The notes: a model not told the origin generated them from the sequence alone. A stretch of DNA of 64,000 nucleotides from Acidobacteriota bacterium (GCA_003223215.1 QHYH01000097.1:23826-87825); one strand, 5' to 3'. Positions 7,904 to 18,018 are shown, numbered from the stretch's first letter. Translations and numbers: made by a program.

Positions 7904-10299
7904 CCGCAGCACCGCGCTCGCATGGAGCATGGTCCTTGCTGAGAGACTTCGGCAAAGCGTTGCAGACACCTCCACGGTCTCGACTCCGCCCACTCCGATG
8001 CGACCCACCGTACCGACCACTTGCGCCCCGTAAACCCTAAGCGCGTCGCTCGTTGCTCCCGCAAACGCCGCCCCGTCCGGCAGATGAATCACCACTTGCG
8101 CGCCGTTCAGGGCGTATGCACTCCCGTTGCGGACGCGCACGCTATAGGTGATCGTGCTGCCGGCTACCGCTTGTTGCGGCCCGTCGATGTGTACGCTGAC
8201 GCCGTCTTCGACTTCCGGCTTCGCCACTGTGAATCTGTCCAGCAACGCCGGCTGCCCGGCCGCCGGTGCTGACACCACGTTGCCCGTGGTGGGATCGACG
8301 AGCGTATCCGGAATTGGATCGTTCAGCGGTGTCCCGTTGACATCGGTGCCAAACGGCGCCGGATTCGACGCACTCGCCGACGAACTCGGCTCGAGCGGCT
8401 CGCTGATCTGATACAGCGTCAGCTTATTGCCGCGAACCACTACGTCGGCAAACGAAAAGACCTTGGCCTTGAACTTTGTCGTGATTTTCGGCCCGCTCCC
8501 TGCTCCGGGGAGCACCGCTGACATCTCGTTGTCGGTTAAATGCGTATCCAGCCAAGAAGCTGGACCTTTCGCAAAATTGATTCCGCCGAGGCTAAACGTC
8601 CCGGTTGCCGAATCTTCCTGATCCACGCTGACGCCGCTCCCGCGCGGTTGCAAGAAGCCGTTGTCGAAATCGCGGTTCCCGCCGCTCCTTCGACCAGGTA
8701 CAGCACGCCGTCGGGGACTGTCTGAGTTGCGCCGTCGAAAGACGTGTCAATGTCCACTGCCGCAGGCCCTGCCGGGCTTGGTGCGGCGGCCACGCCCGCC
8801 TCCGCCCGCAATGGAAAAGTGCGCTGATAGTTGTGCTCGTGGCCGTTGAACACCAGGTTCACGCCATGGTCTTCCATGAACTTTGCCACACCGCGCATCT
8901 GGAAATTGCGAACAGTGGCATTGCCCGACGAGAACGCCGGCTGGTGAAACACCACGATTTTCCAGGTTAGCGAACTGGAATCGAGATCGTTGATCAGCCA
9001 TTCCCGCAGAACTGACGGATACGCCGAAAACGCTTGCGGCGCCGTTAGGTAATTCGCCGTGCCGTCCAGTTGGCCGCCAAAAACGTGCGGGTTTGCCTCG
9101 AGAAACACAAAATGAACATTTCCGTAGTCGAACGAGTAGTTGCTCATATGGTCGATTTGCCGCTTCGGCCCGTTTCCCGAGTCCACCTTCGTCGAATCAC
9201 GGTAAGCTTGAATCGCGTCGGGCGATGTGTACGACTTGCCCTGGAAGCTGAAGAACATGCCGTCGTCGGCCACGGAATCCCCGGTCCAGGTAAACTCCTG
9301 ATCCACGCCGACCGGACCATTCAGTGGGAAATAGTAATTGTTGAAGTACGCTACGGCGTCCCCGCCATCCGTATTACCTGTAAAGCGTCCTCCTCCATCG
9401 CCTCCCAACATGTTTACGTTTACGCCGGTCCCGCCGGTGTCGTGGTTCCCCACGACGATGAAGAACGGAAGGCTCCGCACGAATGGGGCGCCCGTTTCGT
9501 TGGAATCCGTATCGCTATTCCATACCGGCATCCAGTAATCGCGATAGCTTCCTTCCGCGCCATTCGTGTACACATTGTCGCCCGTGTTCAAAGCCAAGTC
9601 CGCATGCGGCAGCGGGGGCCCGCCAGCCACAGCGAGATTTTCTGTGTTGTACATCAAATGAACGATTCGCGCCTCGTAGTCCGCAATCCGCGCGGGATTG
9701 GAGCCCGGTACGGGCGGAAAGAATCCTTCATCGCCCTCGACGAGGAACGAAAATTGGTTGCTTTGCTTCCGGGTGTGGAAAAATGCCCTGAATCCTCCCG
9801 CGGGCATTCCTGGACCGGTCACGCGATAGAAGTACGTCGTATCGTAGGCGAGATTTTTCAGGATCGCCGCGTAATTCGAATGTGGGCCTGATGCCGTGGG
9901 CGGCACGGGCAAGGTGAGATCCGCCGAGAGGTAATTGTCGACCACTCGCCCTGACGGCGTGACGGAAGCTCCGTAACTCGGCGTTGTACCGAATTCCACC
10001 GTGTAGCCACTCGGATTCGGCGCGGATTCGTCCGTTTGCCAGGCCACAATCATTTGATCTTTGGTCCCAAACGCACCCGCATCTCCCAGTTCAATGTAAG
10101 GTTTGTAGGGGACCTCCTGCGCCGTTGCCGCTGGCGCAAAACACGCTGCAACAGCAATCCCCAACAAAGCACACCAGAATCCTGAGACGGAATCCTTCTC
10201 ATTTTCTTTCCCCCTTCGTTTTGAAAGCCATTTCTTTCCCGGCCACGACGCTGCGTAAGGCATTTGAACGACCAACAAGGACAACCCGCTCAAACGCAC
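7847..10299 (-). pseudogene. Secreted purple-acid-phosphatase-like metallophosphoesterase, frameshifted
   Basis: Two frames make one protein of about 800 aa. The first (from 10299) has a hydrophobic signal region, a fibronectin-like PAP N-terminal domain and a calcineurin-like phosphoesterase domain with NTGDNVY, VVGNHDTGG and FNGHEHNYQR metal-binding motifs. Near 8678-8680 the frame is lost after YLVEGAAG. The second frame resumes at once with NRDFDNGFLQPRGSG and runs to 7847, including a C-terminal beta domain (about 7870-8150) like cell-surface repeat domains. One missing G in a G run explains the break. The start is uncertain: the GTG at 10299 gives an odd N-region, while an ATG with GGGGGAAAG nearby (about 10204) lies in another frame. 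Confidence 0.75.
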
Positions 10300-10718
10300 C
10301 CCTCCCGATTGCGGTCATCTCGTTTGCCCCGAGCGCGACCGAGAGGAACAGAATGAGGGATCACGCCGGGAGCGCCGATGCACGCACGCCAGGCCGTGCG
10401 GGAACACCAAATCCTTTAATCTCAGTGCCTTCCGCGGGGTTTCAGTGCTGGGCTGCTGAAGGACGCGTTCTTGAAGCCGCGCAGAAAGGAACTTCTCAGG
10501 ACTACGTTACAGGCGTGTATCTCCCCGCTAAATTTCTTGTACCACTTCGGTGAGCCGAACTGTCGGCTCTTTCTTCCACTGCTGCCGGCTTTTGCACTTT
10601 GACCGCGACCTGCCAGGGCAATGTCCTTCAAGACCTATGGGGCCCAGAACGAGCCGCCGCGCGGGAGTTGTCACCCCTGAAGGGTCTCAGGATCGAGTAT
10701 CATCGTAAGTACAAACCC
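10300..10718. other. Divergent intergenic region before the cysteine desulfurase
   Basis: About 420 bases between the divergent metallophosphatase and desulfurase genes. Promoters for both must lie here, but I could not pick convincing boxes. The one clear structure is the hairpin at 10552-10569. Confidence 0.4.
10552..10569 (+). terminator. Hairpin with U-rich tail in the desulfurase leader
   Basis: GAGCCGA-ACTG-TCGGCTC is a perfect 7-bp stem followed by TTTCTT on the plus strand, 150 bases before the desulfurase start. It could terminate an upstream transcript or act as a leader attenuator. No open frame ends just before it. Confidence 0.35.
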
Positions 10719-11918
10719 ATGAAGCGCGTCTATCTCGATTACAACGCCACCACCTCGGTCGAGCCGGAGGTGCTCGACGCCATGCTTCCCTATTTCTCTG
10801 CCGAATTTGGCAACGCCTCCTCCATCCACACCTTCGGCCAGCGGGCCCGGGCTGCCGTCGAGACCGCCCGCGAGCAAGTTGCCGCACTCATTGGCGCAAG
10901 AGCCCAAGAGATTTTCTTCACCAGCGGCGGCACCGAATCCGACAATCACGCCATCTTCGGCATCGTCTCGTCATCCTTCACCTCCGCTAACTCCTCTACC
11001 TCCGCCCGGCCTCACATCATCACATCTCTAGTGGAGCACGAAGCCGTCCTCAACGCTTGCCAAGCCCTCGCAAAGCAAGGTGTTGCCGTCACCTATCTTC
11101 ATGTGGATCAAGACGGCTCGATCGACCCGCAAGATCTCGAAGCGGCCCTTCGCAAAGAAACCGTGCTGATCTCGATCATGCACGCCAACAACGAACTAGG
11201 CACCGTTCAGCCCCTTGAAGAAATCGGCCGCGTCGCCAAACAAGCCGACGTTTATTTCCATAGCGATGCGGTGCAATCTGCGGGGAAAATTCCCATCGAC
11301 GTGAATCAGTTCCAGCTCGATCTGCTTTCTCTGTCCGGCCACAAACTTTATGCCCCCAAGGGCATTGGCGCGCTTTACGTCCGTGGCAGCACGCGCTTGA
11401 AGCAACTCCTTTACGGCGGTCATCACCAACGTGGCGTTCGTCCCGGCACGGAGAATGTTGCCGGCATCGTCGGCCTCGGCAAAGCCGCTGAGATCGCTCG
11501 GCACTCGCTCGCGAACGACGCCAAGCGCCTGAGCGCGCTCCGCGATCAACTCGAGCACGGTCTTCTCAACCGGGTACCCCATTCGCGCATCAATGGTGCC
11601 CGCGCTGTGCGCACTCCAAACACCGCCAATCTTGTTTTTCCCGGCGTCGAAGGCGAAGCGCTGCTCATCGCGCTTGACCTGAAGGGCCTGGCCTGCTCGA
11701 CGGGCGCGGCTTGTTCCTCTGGCGCCGTCGAGCCTTCTCACGTCCTCACGGCCATCGGATTGCCGACCGAAGAAGCGCGTGCCAGCCTGCGCTTCAGCCT
11801 TGGCCGCCACACTACGCAAGCCGACATTGATTTTGCTTTGCAGGTCATCCCCGCGGGTGTCGAGCAACTTCGCCAACTCTCTCCGACGTATCAAAAGGAG
11901 GCAGCCGCCAAGACCTAG
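10719..11918 (+). CDS. Cysteine desulfurase (IscS/NifS family)
   Basis: 399 aa. This PLP enzyme removes sulfur from cysteine as an enzyme-bound persulfide for Fe-S clusters and thiolation. I start at the ATG giving MKRVYLDYNATT, the canonical family start, not at the upstream in-frame codon. Seen are the cofactor motif SGGTESDN (about 69-76), HSDAVQ, the PLP lysine in SGHKLYAPKGIG (K209), RPGTEN, and the active-site cysteine in GAACSSGAVEPS (C332). The short loop around Cys resembles group II (NifS-like without a long loop). mnmA follows 130 bases downstream, so this enzyme is the likely sulfur donor for tRNA 2-thiolation. Confidence 0.95.
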   Translation: MKRVYLDYNATTSVEPEVLDAMLPYFSAEFGNASSIHTFGQRARAAVETAREQVAALIGARAQEIFFTSGGTESDNHAIFGIVSSSFTSANSSTSARPHIITSLVEHEAVLNACQALAKQGVAVTYLHVDQDGSIDPQDLEAALRKETVLISIMHANNELGTVQPLEEIGRVAKQADVYFHSDAVQSAGKIPIDVNQFQLDLLSLSGHKLYAPKGIGALYVRGSTRLKQLLYGGHHQRGVRPGTENVAGIVGLGKAAEIARHSLANDAKRLSALRDQLEHGLLNRVPHSRINGARAVRTPNTANLVFPGVEGEALLIALDLKGLACSTGAACSSGAVEPSHVLTAIGLPTEEARASLRFSLGRHTTQADIDFALQVIPAGVEQLRQLSPTYQKEAAAKT

Positions 11919-12048
11919 CCGTGTTTTCTTTCCCCCGGCATTTCGAGCCGAACGAGAACTTCTTTCTCGCCGAGCGATTTTGGCCAGGAGAAATCTTCTT
12001 TCGATTTTTTGCGACGGTGCCCCGGGCCGCTACAATGAAATGACCACT

Positions 12049-13200
12049 ATGAAAGCCGCAACCCAATTCGACACGCTTCCCGAGCGCAGAGAGACGCAGC
12101 AAGACCTCGTGGCCGTCGCCATGTCGGGTGGCGTGGATTCCTCGACCGTTGCGGCTCTTCTGCAGCAGCAAGGCCGTTCGGTTGTCGGCCTGACCATGCA
12201 GCTCTGGAACCAGCGCCGCTTGCCCATGTTGCAGGGCGACGGCCCGGCGCAGCATCGCTGCTGCTCGCTCGACGATGTCTACGACGCGAAGGCCGTCGCA
12301 CGGCACTTGAACTTTCCGCATTACGTGGTGAATTTCGAAGAGCAGTTCGAGTCGCGCGTGGTGCGCCCGTTTGTGGAGCATTATCTTGCCGGGCGCACGC
12401 CAATCGCCTGCACCAATTGCAATACCGACGTGAAGTTCGAGCCGCTCCTGCGCATGGCGCGGCAAATCGGCGCAGAGCGGCTCGCCACCGGCCATTACGC
12501 GCGCATACGCAGGAATGAAGCGACCGGCCGCCGGGAACTCCTGCGTGCGCGCGATGAAACCAAAGACCAGTCTTATTTTCTCTGGGGGCTCACGCAGGAG
12601 CAGCTTTCGCGCAGCGAATTTCCGCTCGGCGAGCTGAGCAAGGGCGAAGTGCGCACGCTGGCCCGCCGCGCGAATCTTCCTGTGGCCGAGAAGCCCGACA
12701 GCATGGAATTGTGTTTCGTGCCGAATGGCGACTACGTACAATTCATACATGCGTATTCGCGCGAGCGCGGAACTCCCCTAAGCGAGGCGGGAGGCGAGAT
12801 TGTCAACGAAGATGGCGAGGTGATTGGCCGCCACAACGGCGTTCACAATTTCACCATCGGCCAGCGCAAGGGCCTCGGATTCGCCGCCGGCAAGCCGCTC
12901 TATGTTCTCTCGATTGATCCGCAGACGAATCGCGTCGTTGTCGGCGAGGACGAAGCCCTTCGCAGGCGGAGCTTCGAAGTCGAAAGCCTGAATTGGGTTT
13001 CGATCGCGCCACCACCGGTACCTCTCCGCGCCAGCGTCAAGATTCGCCATAAACACGATCCCGCCCCGGCAAGCGTCGAACCTATCGGTCAAAACTGCAT
13101 GCGCATCACCTTCGACACGCCGCAGCGCGCCATCACCCCCGGCCAGGCAGCGGTCTTCTACGACGGCGACCGCGTCCTCGCAGGCGCCTGGATCCGCTGA
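12049..13200 (+). CDS. mnmA: MnmA, tRNA 2-thiouridylase
   Basis: 383 aa. It thiolates U34 of Lys, Glu and Gln tRNAs, activating the uridine with ATP and taking sulfur from a desulfurase relay. The PP-loop AMSGGVDSS is at about 24-32. The two catalytic cysteines are present: C124 in CTNCNTDVKF and C222 in MELCFVP. ATGHYARI and the GQRKGLG beta-barrel segment follow. Two in-frame ATGs lie nine bases apart (12040 and 12049); neither has a strong ribosome site. The sulfur-donor gene lies just upstream. A strong hairpin follows the stop. Confidence 0.95.
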   Translation: MKAATQFDTLPERRETQQDLVAVAMSGGVDSSTVAALLQQQGRSVVGLTMQLWNQRRLPMLQGDGPAQHRCCSLDDVYDAKAVARHLNFPHYVVNFEEQFESRVVRPFVEHYLAGRTPIACTNCNTDVKFEPLLRMARQIGAERLATGHYARIRRNEATGRRELLRARDETKDQSYFLWGLTQEQLSRSEFPLGELSKGEVRTLARRANLPVAEKPDSMELCFVPNGDYVQFIHAYSRERGTPLSEAGGEIVNEDGEVIGRHNGVHNFTIGQRKGLGFAAGKPLYVLSIDPQTNRVVVGEDEALRRRSFEVESLNWVSIAPPPVPLRASVKIRHKHDPAPASVEPIGQNCMRITFDTPQRAITPGQAAVFYDGDRVLAGAWIR

Positions 13201-13287
13201 GGCGAGTTTTTAACCTTTTTTGCTTCTTAGATTCGGAGCGAAAGCAAGAATCAAAAGGCGCAGGCAGCACCGTCGTCTTTCAAAAAA

Positions 13288-13307
13288 ACAAAAGCGACAG
13301 CTTTTGT
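13288..13307 (-). terminator. Bidirectional intrinsic terminator between convergent genes
   Basis: ACAAAAGC-GACA-GCTTTTGT is a perfect 8-bp stem with a run of seven A on its left, so the minus-strand transcript ends in U7. It lies 105 bases downstream of the DUF948-like gene and 88 downstream of mnmA. On the plus strand the trailing tract is weaker (GTTTTC). Confidence 0.65.
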
Positions 13308-13412
13308 GTTTTCTGAGAGCTAAGAAACACTAAACAGGGCTTGCCGCCGGAAACATTTCTGACGCCCGAGCACACGCCATTCCCGTCTAGCTTTTACAAC
13401 GGACAACCGAGA

Positions 13413-13946
13413 CTAGATGAAGAGCTCTTCTTCCTGCGGTTCTCGGGGTTCATCGCTGCGCCGGCGGTCCGGGCGGCCATCCCATCCGCGCCGTCGAGAA
13501 CGAAGAAGATCGAGACCGACCTTGATTCCCTGCACCAATGCCGAGGCTTTGTGCATGGGCCGCCAGAAACTGTTTTTGACTTGTGAGCCCGCATCTTCGA
13601 CGGCTTCGAGCGCGCCCGTCAGGATGTGGTCCAGGTGCACCAACTGGCCCCGCAGGCGATCGGCCGCTTCCGTGAACACGCGGTCCACTTTTTGAGCTTG
13701 CCCTCGCGCCAAATAAACAATATGCGAGGCGTCGTTCACCATGCTGGAGATTTTGGGCTGCGTATCGTCGAGCAGAATCTGCACACGCGTGAGAATCGGC
13801 CCCATACGCGACTGCACTTCGCTGACCAGGCGGTTCAAGTTCTCAGAAGTGCGACGCGTCTGGAGAAACAGCGCCGTCAGAATCACCACTTGCACGACCA
13901 GAGCCAGCGCCGCCACAATGCTGAAGATTTCGAGCCACACCTGCAT
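13413..13946 (-). CDS. Membrane-anchored coiled-coil protein (DUF948-like)
   Basis: 177 aa. One N-terminal membrane helix (about 8-30) is followed by a long helical region with the regular hydrophobic spacing of coiled coils (about 33-135). The tail is strongly charged and Arg-rich (about 148-170). This layout matches the DUF948 group of membrane-bound proteins often found beside YtxH proteins, as here. Function is unknown, possibly envelope stress or cell shape. It lies 57 bases after the YtxH-like gene on the same strand. Confidence 0.65.
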   Translation of the reverse strand: MQVWLEIFSIVAALALVVQVVILTALFLQTRRTSENLNRLVSEVQSRMGPILTRVQILLDDTQPKISSMVNDASHIVYLARGQAQKVDRVFTEAADRLRGQLVHLDHILTGALEAVEDAGSQVKNSFWRPMHKASALVQGIKVGLDLLRSRRRGWDGRPDRRRSDEPREPQEEELFI

Positions 13947-14003
13947 AGCTGCCCCGCTTGCCCCGCTAGGGGAGGAAACCCGGCCTTGCCGGAAACTTCG
14001 TCT

Positions 14004-14294
14004 TTACGACTGCTTGGACTCCCGAAGGTACGCTTCGCGTCCCGCTTCCACCGCAGCCGAAATCGAATCCTTCTTGCGCACCGCCACTTCCTTTCCGCGT
14101 TCGATCAGTTCATCGGCGCGCTCGCGCAGTTCGCGCGCTTTGCGCTGCGCATAGTCCTTGCCTTCGTCCGCCTTCTTCGAAAGATAATCGCGCGTTTCGT
14201 CGCCGGCCTTTGGCGCAAAAAGAACGCCTACCAGTGCGCCGAGACCAAGACCCACCAAAAAGTACGTCACCTTGGAACCTACGCTGTCCGCCAT
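14004..14294 (-). CDS. YtxH-domain small membrane protein
   Basis: 96 aa from the ATG with GGAGG seven bases upstream. Near the N-terminus a glycine-rich membrane helix ending in the hallmark GVLFAPKAGDETR motif identifies the YtxH family. The rest is an amphipathic, highly charged helix (about 35-90). In other bacteria the family is linked to general stress responses; the molecular role is unknown. It probably forms an operon with the DUF948-like gene downstream. Confidence 0.85.
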   Translation of the reverse strand: MADSVGSKVTYFLVGLGLGALVGVLFAPKAGDETRDYLSKKADEGKDYAQRKARELRERADELIERGKEVAVRKKDSISAAVEAGREAYLRESKQS

Positions 14295-14372
14295 AACAAC
14301 CTCCAATCCCAACCTAGCACAGCAAGGGTGAAGCTGCAATCCTTCCTAACCGGAATAAGCCATGCGAGACGG

Positions 14373-16202
14373 TTACTGCTTGTCCGGATGCTCGAGGCCC
14401 GCAAGAATTTTTTCTGCGCTTTTTCGCGAAATAATCTCGCTTAGTTTTTCGACGCCGGCTTGACGAATCTTTGCGACGCTCCCAAATTCCTTCAGCAGTT
14501 TTTGCGCCGTCCTCGGTCCTACGCCAGGAATGTCGTTGAGCACGCTGTGGGTTTGCCGCTTGCCGCGGCGCTGACGATGAAACGTCACCGCGAAGCGGTG
14601 CGTCTCGTCGCGAATTTGTTGGATCAAGTGGAGCACCGGCGAATGGCGCTCCAGAGTGATGGGTTCGTCTTCCTGACCCAGGACGAAGAGAATTTCTTCT
14701 TTCTTGGCGATGCTGGCCACGGCCTGATTGATGATTTGCAGCGATTCGAGGGCTTGGGCGGCGGCGTGCAACTGCCCGATGCCTCCGTCGATCAGAATGA
14801 GGCTTGGCAATGCCCTCTTCTCTTCCTGCAAGCGGCGGTAGCGGCGCGTGACCGCTTCCCCCATGCTGGAAAAATCGTCGTTCAAGCGCGGCAGAGCGCC
14901 ATTGCCGCCATCACCATGGATGATGAATTTTCGATAGTCCGATTTTTTCATCCGCCCGTTTTCCCAAACCACCATGGACGCGACGGTATCGGTTCCCTGG
15001 ATGTGCGAAATGTCAAAGCTTTCGATGCGTTTGGGCTCTTCAAGCAAGTTCAGAGCATTCTGGAGCGCCTCACCGATGGCTTTGGAAGTCGGCTTGAGCA
15101 CGCGGAAGCGCTGTTCGAACGAGTGCTTGGCGTTGTTCTCCACCAGATCCAAAAAGGCGCGCTTCGAACCGCGTTGCGGTGTGAGAATTTCCACTTTGTG
15201 CCCGGCGTGCTCGGTAAGCGTTTCTTCGAGCAAACCGCGTTCTTCAAAGTCTTCCGAGACGTGAATGGCTTTCGGCAGATACTCCGCTTCGAGATAAAGC
15301 TGCTTCAGCACCGAAGGCACAAACTCCTTGGGATCAAATTCCTCGAGATCTTCCCAATAGAATTCGCGGCGATCCACCACGCGCCCTCCGCGCAAATGGA
15401 AGAGGTTCGCGGCCACCAGCGGCGCCTCGGCGTAGTAGGCAAAAACGTCGGTATCGTCGCCCTGCGCGGCGGCGATGCGCTGCCGCTCCTCGATATCCTC
15501 GAGCGTGCGCAGCAAGTCGCGGTACGCCGCCGCTTGTTCGAACAACTCGTTCTCCGCCGCGGCGCTCATGCGCGCTTCGAGGCTCTTCATCAGGTCGTGC
15601 CGGCGCCCTTCGAGGAACATGCGCGCGTCGCGCGCCGCCTCGGCGTAGCGCTCATCGCTGGTGAGCCCGCAAACGCAGGGGCCGAGGCAGCGCTTGATGT
15701 AGTACTGCAAGCAAGGCCGCGGATGGTTGCGCGTCAAATCCACCGCGCACGATGGAACCATAAAGCGCTTGTGAATGAAGTGCAGAATACGCCGCGCCAA
15801 ACCTGCTGGAAAATACGGCCCGAAATAGAGCGAACCGTCTTTCTTGATGCGCCGGGTGAAATACACGCGCGGATACTTCTCTGCCGCAGTGAACTTGATG
15901 TAGGGATAGGTCTTGTCGTCGCGGAGCAGGACGTTGAACTTCGGCCGGTATTTCTTGATCAGATTGTGCTCGAGGGCCAGGGCTTCGCGTTCGTTGCCGA
16001 CGACAATGGTTTCCAGGTCGGCGATTTCGCGCGCGAGCGAGCCAGTTTTGGCGTCAATCCAGCGCGACTCAATGAAATAGGAGCGCACGCGGCCGCGCAG
16101 GTTGCGCGCTTTGCCAACGTATAGCACCGTTTCGCCCGCGTCCTTAAAAAGGTACACGCCGGGGCTTTCGGGAAGCTGAGCGGCTTTTTCGCGAGGCTCC
16201 AT
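14373..16202 (-). CDS. uvrC: UvrC, excinuclease ABC subunit C
   Basis: 609 aa, full length. UvrC makes both incisions around bulky DNA lesions after UvrA/UvrB recognition. The N-terminal GIY-YIG nuclease is visible (SPGVYLFKDA, then ETVLYVGKARNLRGRV). A cysteine cluster around residues 150-185 (CLQYYIKRCLGPCVC) is the Fe-S/zinc-like motif, and a UVR domain follows. The C-terminal RNase H-like nuclease has FDISHIQGTDTVASMVV and LILIDGGIGQLHAA. It ends with a helix-hairpin-helix pair (NDIPGVGPRTAQKLLKEFGS). uvrA lies about 4 kb away on the same strand. Confidence 0.97.
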   Translation of the reverse strand: MEPREKAAQLPESPGVYLFKDAGETVLYVGKARNLRGRVRSYFIESRWIDAKTGSLAREIADLETIVVGNEREALALEHNLIKKYRPKFNVLLRDDKTYPYIKFTAAEKYPRVYFTRRIKKDGSLYFGPYFPAGLARRILHFIHKRFMVPSCAVDLTRNHPRPCLQYYIKRCLGPCVCGLTSDERYAEAARDARMFLEGRRHDLMKSLEARMSAAAENELFEQAAAYRDLLRTLEDIEERQRIAAAQGDDTDVFAYYAEAPLVAANLFHLRGGRVVDRREFYWEDLEEFDPKEFVPSVLKQLYLEAEYLPKAIHVSEDFEERGLLEETLTEHAGHKVEILTPQRGSKRAFLDLVENNAKHSFEQRFRVLKPTSKAIGEALQNALNLLEEPKRIESFDISHIQGTDTVASMVVWENGRMKKSDYRKFIIHGDGGNGALPRLNDDFSSMGEAVTRRYRRLQEEKRALPSLILIDGGIGQLHAAAQALESLQIINQAVASIAKKEEILFVLGQEDEPITLERHSPVLHLIQQIRDETHRFAVTFHRQRRGKRQTHSVLNDIPGVGPRTAQKLLKEFGSVAKIRQAGVEKLSEIISRKSAEKILAGLEHPDKQ

Positions 16203-16344
16203 GGAAAGTTATAACTTCTTCGTTTCAGGCTCTAGGCAAAAAAGCCGCACCCGCACCGGGCCCGGTTTCTCGGCTTTGTTTTCGCGCCATAACTTCCATC
16301 ATACTAAAGGGAATCGAAACAGAGGGAGAGAGCTACTGGCTTTT

Positions 16345-16833
16345 ATGAGATGCAAGAGATTCCTTCCTTGGCTCGCGGCTCTGGGCGTTCTCGAGATGGC
16401 GTCCCTCGGCTACGCCCAGGATCCGCAACAAGGGTCCTCGTCGAAGCCTCCCGACGCCGCGGCTCCTGCTGCTGCCAAGAAGTCCGACAAACCGGGCAAA
16501 TCCGATACCGATTCCGCCAAGAATGCGCCGGATCAGCCGAAGTGGGACCCCTTGCGCGCGGAAAAAGACATTGAGGTGGCCGAGCACTACATGCATATCG
16601 GGGATTACGATGCGGCCATCGACCGCCTCGAGGACGCTATCGACTCCAAGCCGGGCTACGCGATTCCTTTCCGCTACCTCGGCGAAGCACAGGAGAAAAA
16701 GGGGCTGAAAAAGCAGGCCGTCAAGTCCTACCAGCGCTACCTCGATTTGTATCCGCACGCAGAAGACGCAGCAAAAATCAAAAAGAAAATCGAAAAGCTC
16801 TACAAGGAAGTGGCAAAGGAGAAAAAAAACTAG
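16345..16833 (+). CDS. Secreted TPR-repeat protein
   Basis: 162 aa from the ATG giving MRCKRFLPWLAALGVL, a signal peptide ending at GYAQ (about residue 25). A Pro/Ala/Lys/Asp-rich linker (about 27-65) precedes two to three tetratricopeptide repeats (about 72-150), with AEHYMHIGDYDAAIDRLEDAI and the following KKQAVKSYQRYLDLYP. It should be a periplasmic scaffold for protein contacts; the partner is unknown. The gene is divergent from uvrC. The in-frame upstream extension to 16201 overlaps the uvrC start and has no family features. Confidence 0.75.
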   Translation: MRCKRFLPWLAALGVLEMASLGYAQDPQQGSSSKPPDAAAPAAAKKSDKPGKSDTDSAKNAPDQPKWDPLRAEKDIEVAEHYMHIGDYDAAIDRLEDAIDSKPGYAIPFRYLGEAQEKKGLKKQAVKSYQRYLDLYPHAEDAAKIKKKIEKLYKEVAKEKKN

Positions 16834-17126
16834 CATGGCTCGGGAAAGAAGAAAAAGTTTGCTGCGGTAACGTTCCTTCCCTGCTCCCTCCAAGCTTGTG
16901 TTGGCGGAGTCCGGCGACGTCCGTGACAAGCGCGGCAACCTCTGTCATCCAGCCCGAAAACCAGCCCGAGGATCGCGGGCCAGGCGACGGTTGCAGCGAC
17001 CGCGCAGCAATCCCGAACTCCAGAAGCTTTGCGTCATGGCAGCCCATATCGAGCAAGATGGGCAGGCCGGCAAATTCTGGCGGTACTTGTTCAGGAACCA
17101 GTGGCGGAAGCCAACCATCCTGTTCT

Positions 17127-17903
17127 CTACCACTTCACCTGGTGCGAAACAAATGCCATCGGCGAAGCGCCGCCGCGGGCGAGGCGGTCGAGGATGCGGC
17201 GGGCGCGGTCGAATTCCGGGAAGCGCTTTTCTTCTTCGCGAAACCCGCGCGAATGGGAAACCAGCGTGCAGCCCGAGCGCCGCGTGGGATGCTTGACATG
17301 CAGCATCTCGTGAAACAGCACGTATTCCACGGCGCATTGCGGCACCCGGGGATGGTCGAGGCGGCGATTGAGCAGAATCTGGTTCGGCCCCGGATCGTAG
17401 CAACCGAATTGACGACGCCAGTCGCGAAGGCTCCAACCGATGTGCGGCCGCTCGAGCTCTCCCGCGAAATATCTGCCGTTCAATTCAGCAAAGAGCTTTT
17501 CCAGATTGAAATGCCGGCCTTGGGCACCGTTGTGGCGCGGGAGAACGCGGCGGAGTCGCATACGGTTCATGCGGCTGCGCGTGCGGCCGGAGCGCGCGTA
17601 TTCGGGATAGGGCGCGACGAGCGAGGCGGGCGCTTTGCGGCGGTAGATGCGGGCGAGCAGCAGCGCCGCCGCGGCCTCCAGCACGGGAAGCGGCGCGCGG
17701 CGCAAAAGATCGGAGAGGCGCACGAACACCGCTTCTTCGCGACGCCGAATGGTGAGCGTCAAGCTGGAATAGGGATAAAACTCGACGCGGAAGCGCGGCG
17801 GACGTCCGTCGCACCCCAGGCGGGTGAACATGCGCTGAAACAGGGCTGCGCCGCCAGGGACAAAGGAATCCTTCTTGCCGGGAACGTCCTTCACGCCACT
17901 CAT
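17127..17903 (-). CDS. SprT-like zinc metallopeptidase
   Basis: 258 aa from the ATG giving MSGVKDVPGK; the frame is open 20 codons further. The zinc-binding HEMLH motif sits within VLFHEMLHVKHP near the C-terminus, with a downstream HSRGFREEEKRFPEF that supplies the third-ligand region of SprT-like proteins. LNGRYFAGELERPHIGW is the typical SprT start. Relatives cleave DNA-protein crosslinks or act as small zincin peptidases; which applies here cannot be told. The N-terminal 100 residues with a basic region (RRREEAVFVRLSDLL) resemble those of unassigned bacterial homologues. Confidence 0.75.
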   Translation of the reverse strand: MSGVKDVPGKKDSFVPGGAALFQRMFTRLGCDGRPPRFRVEFYPYSSLTLTIRRREEAVFVRLSDLLRRAPLPVLEAAAALLLARIYRRKAPASLVAPYPEYARSGRTRSRMNRMRLRRVLPRHNGAQGRHFNLEKLFAELNGRYFAGELERPHIGWSLRDWRRQFGCYDPGPNQILLNRRLDHPRVPQCAVEYVLFHEMLHVKHPTRRSGCTLVSHSRGFREEEKRFPEFDRARRILDRLARGGASPMAFVSHQVKW

Positions 17904-18018
17904 TTCCCCACGAAATAGCCGCCGCGGCAAGGCCCATATTGGACATCGCTCCCAGAAACCCAACGGTCGGGAAGGTTTCCCCGTTTCGCTCGAGATTGAT
18001 AAGCCAGAACCCTCTGAA

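Noticed and set aside
14460..16124. 554-residue plus-strand frame opposite uvrC
   Set aside because: Exact antisense of the well-supported uvrC. Composition follows the complementary codons and no domain is seen.
16896..17918. 340-residue plus-strand frame opposite the SprT-like gene
   Set aside because: The opposite strand has the HEMLH motif and SprT-type sequence; this frame has no domain.
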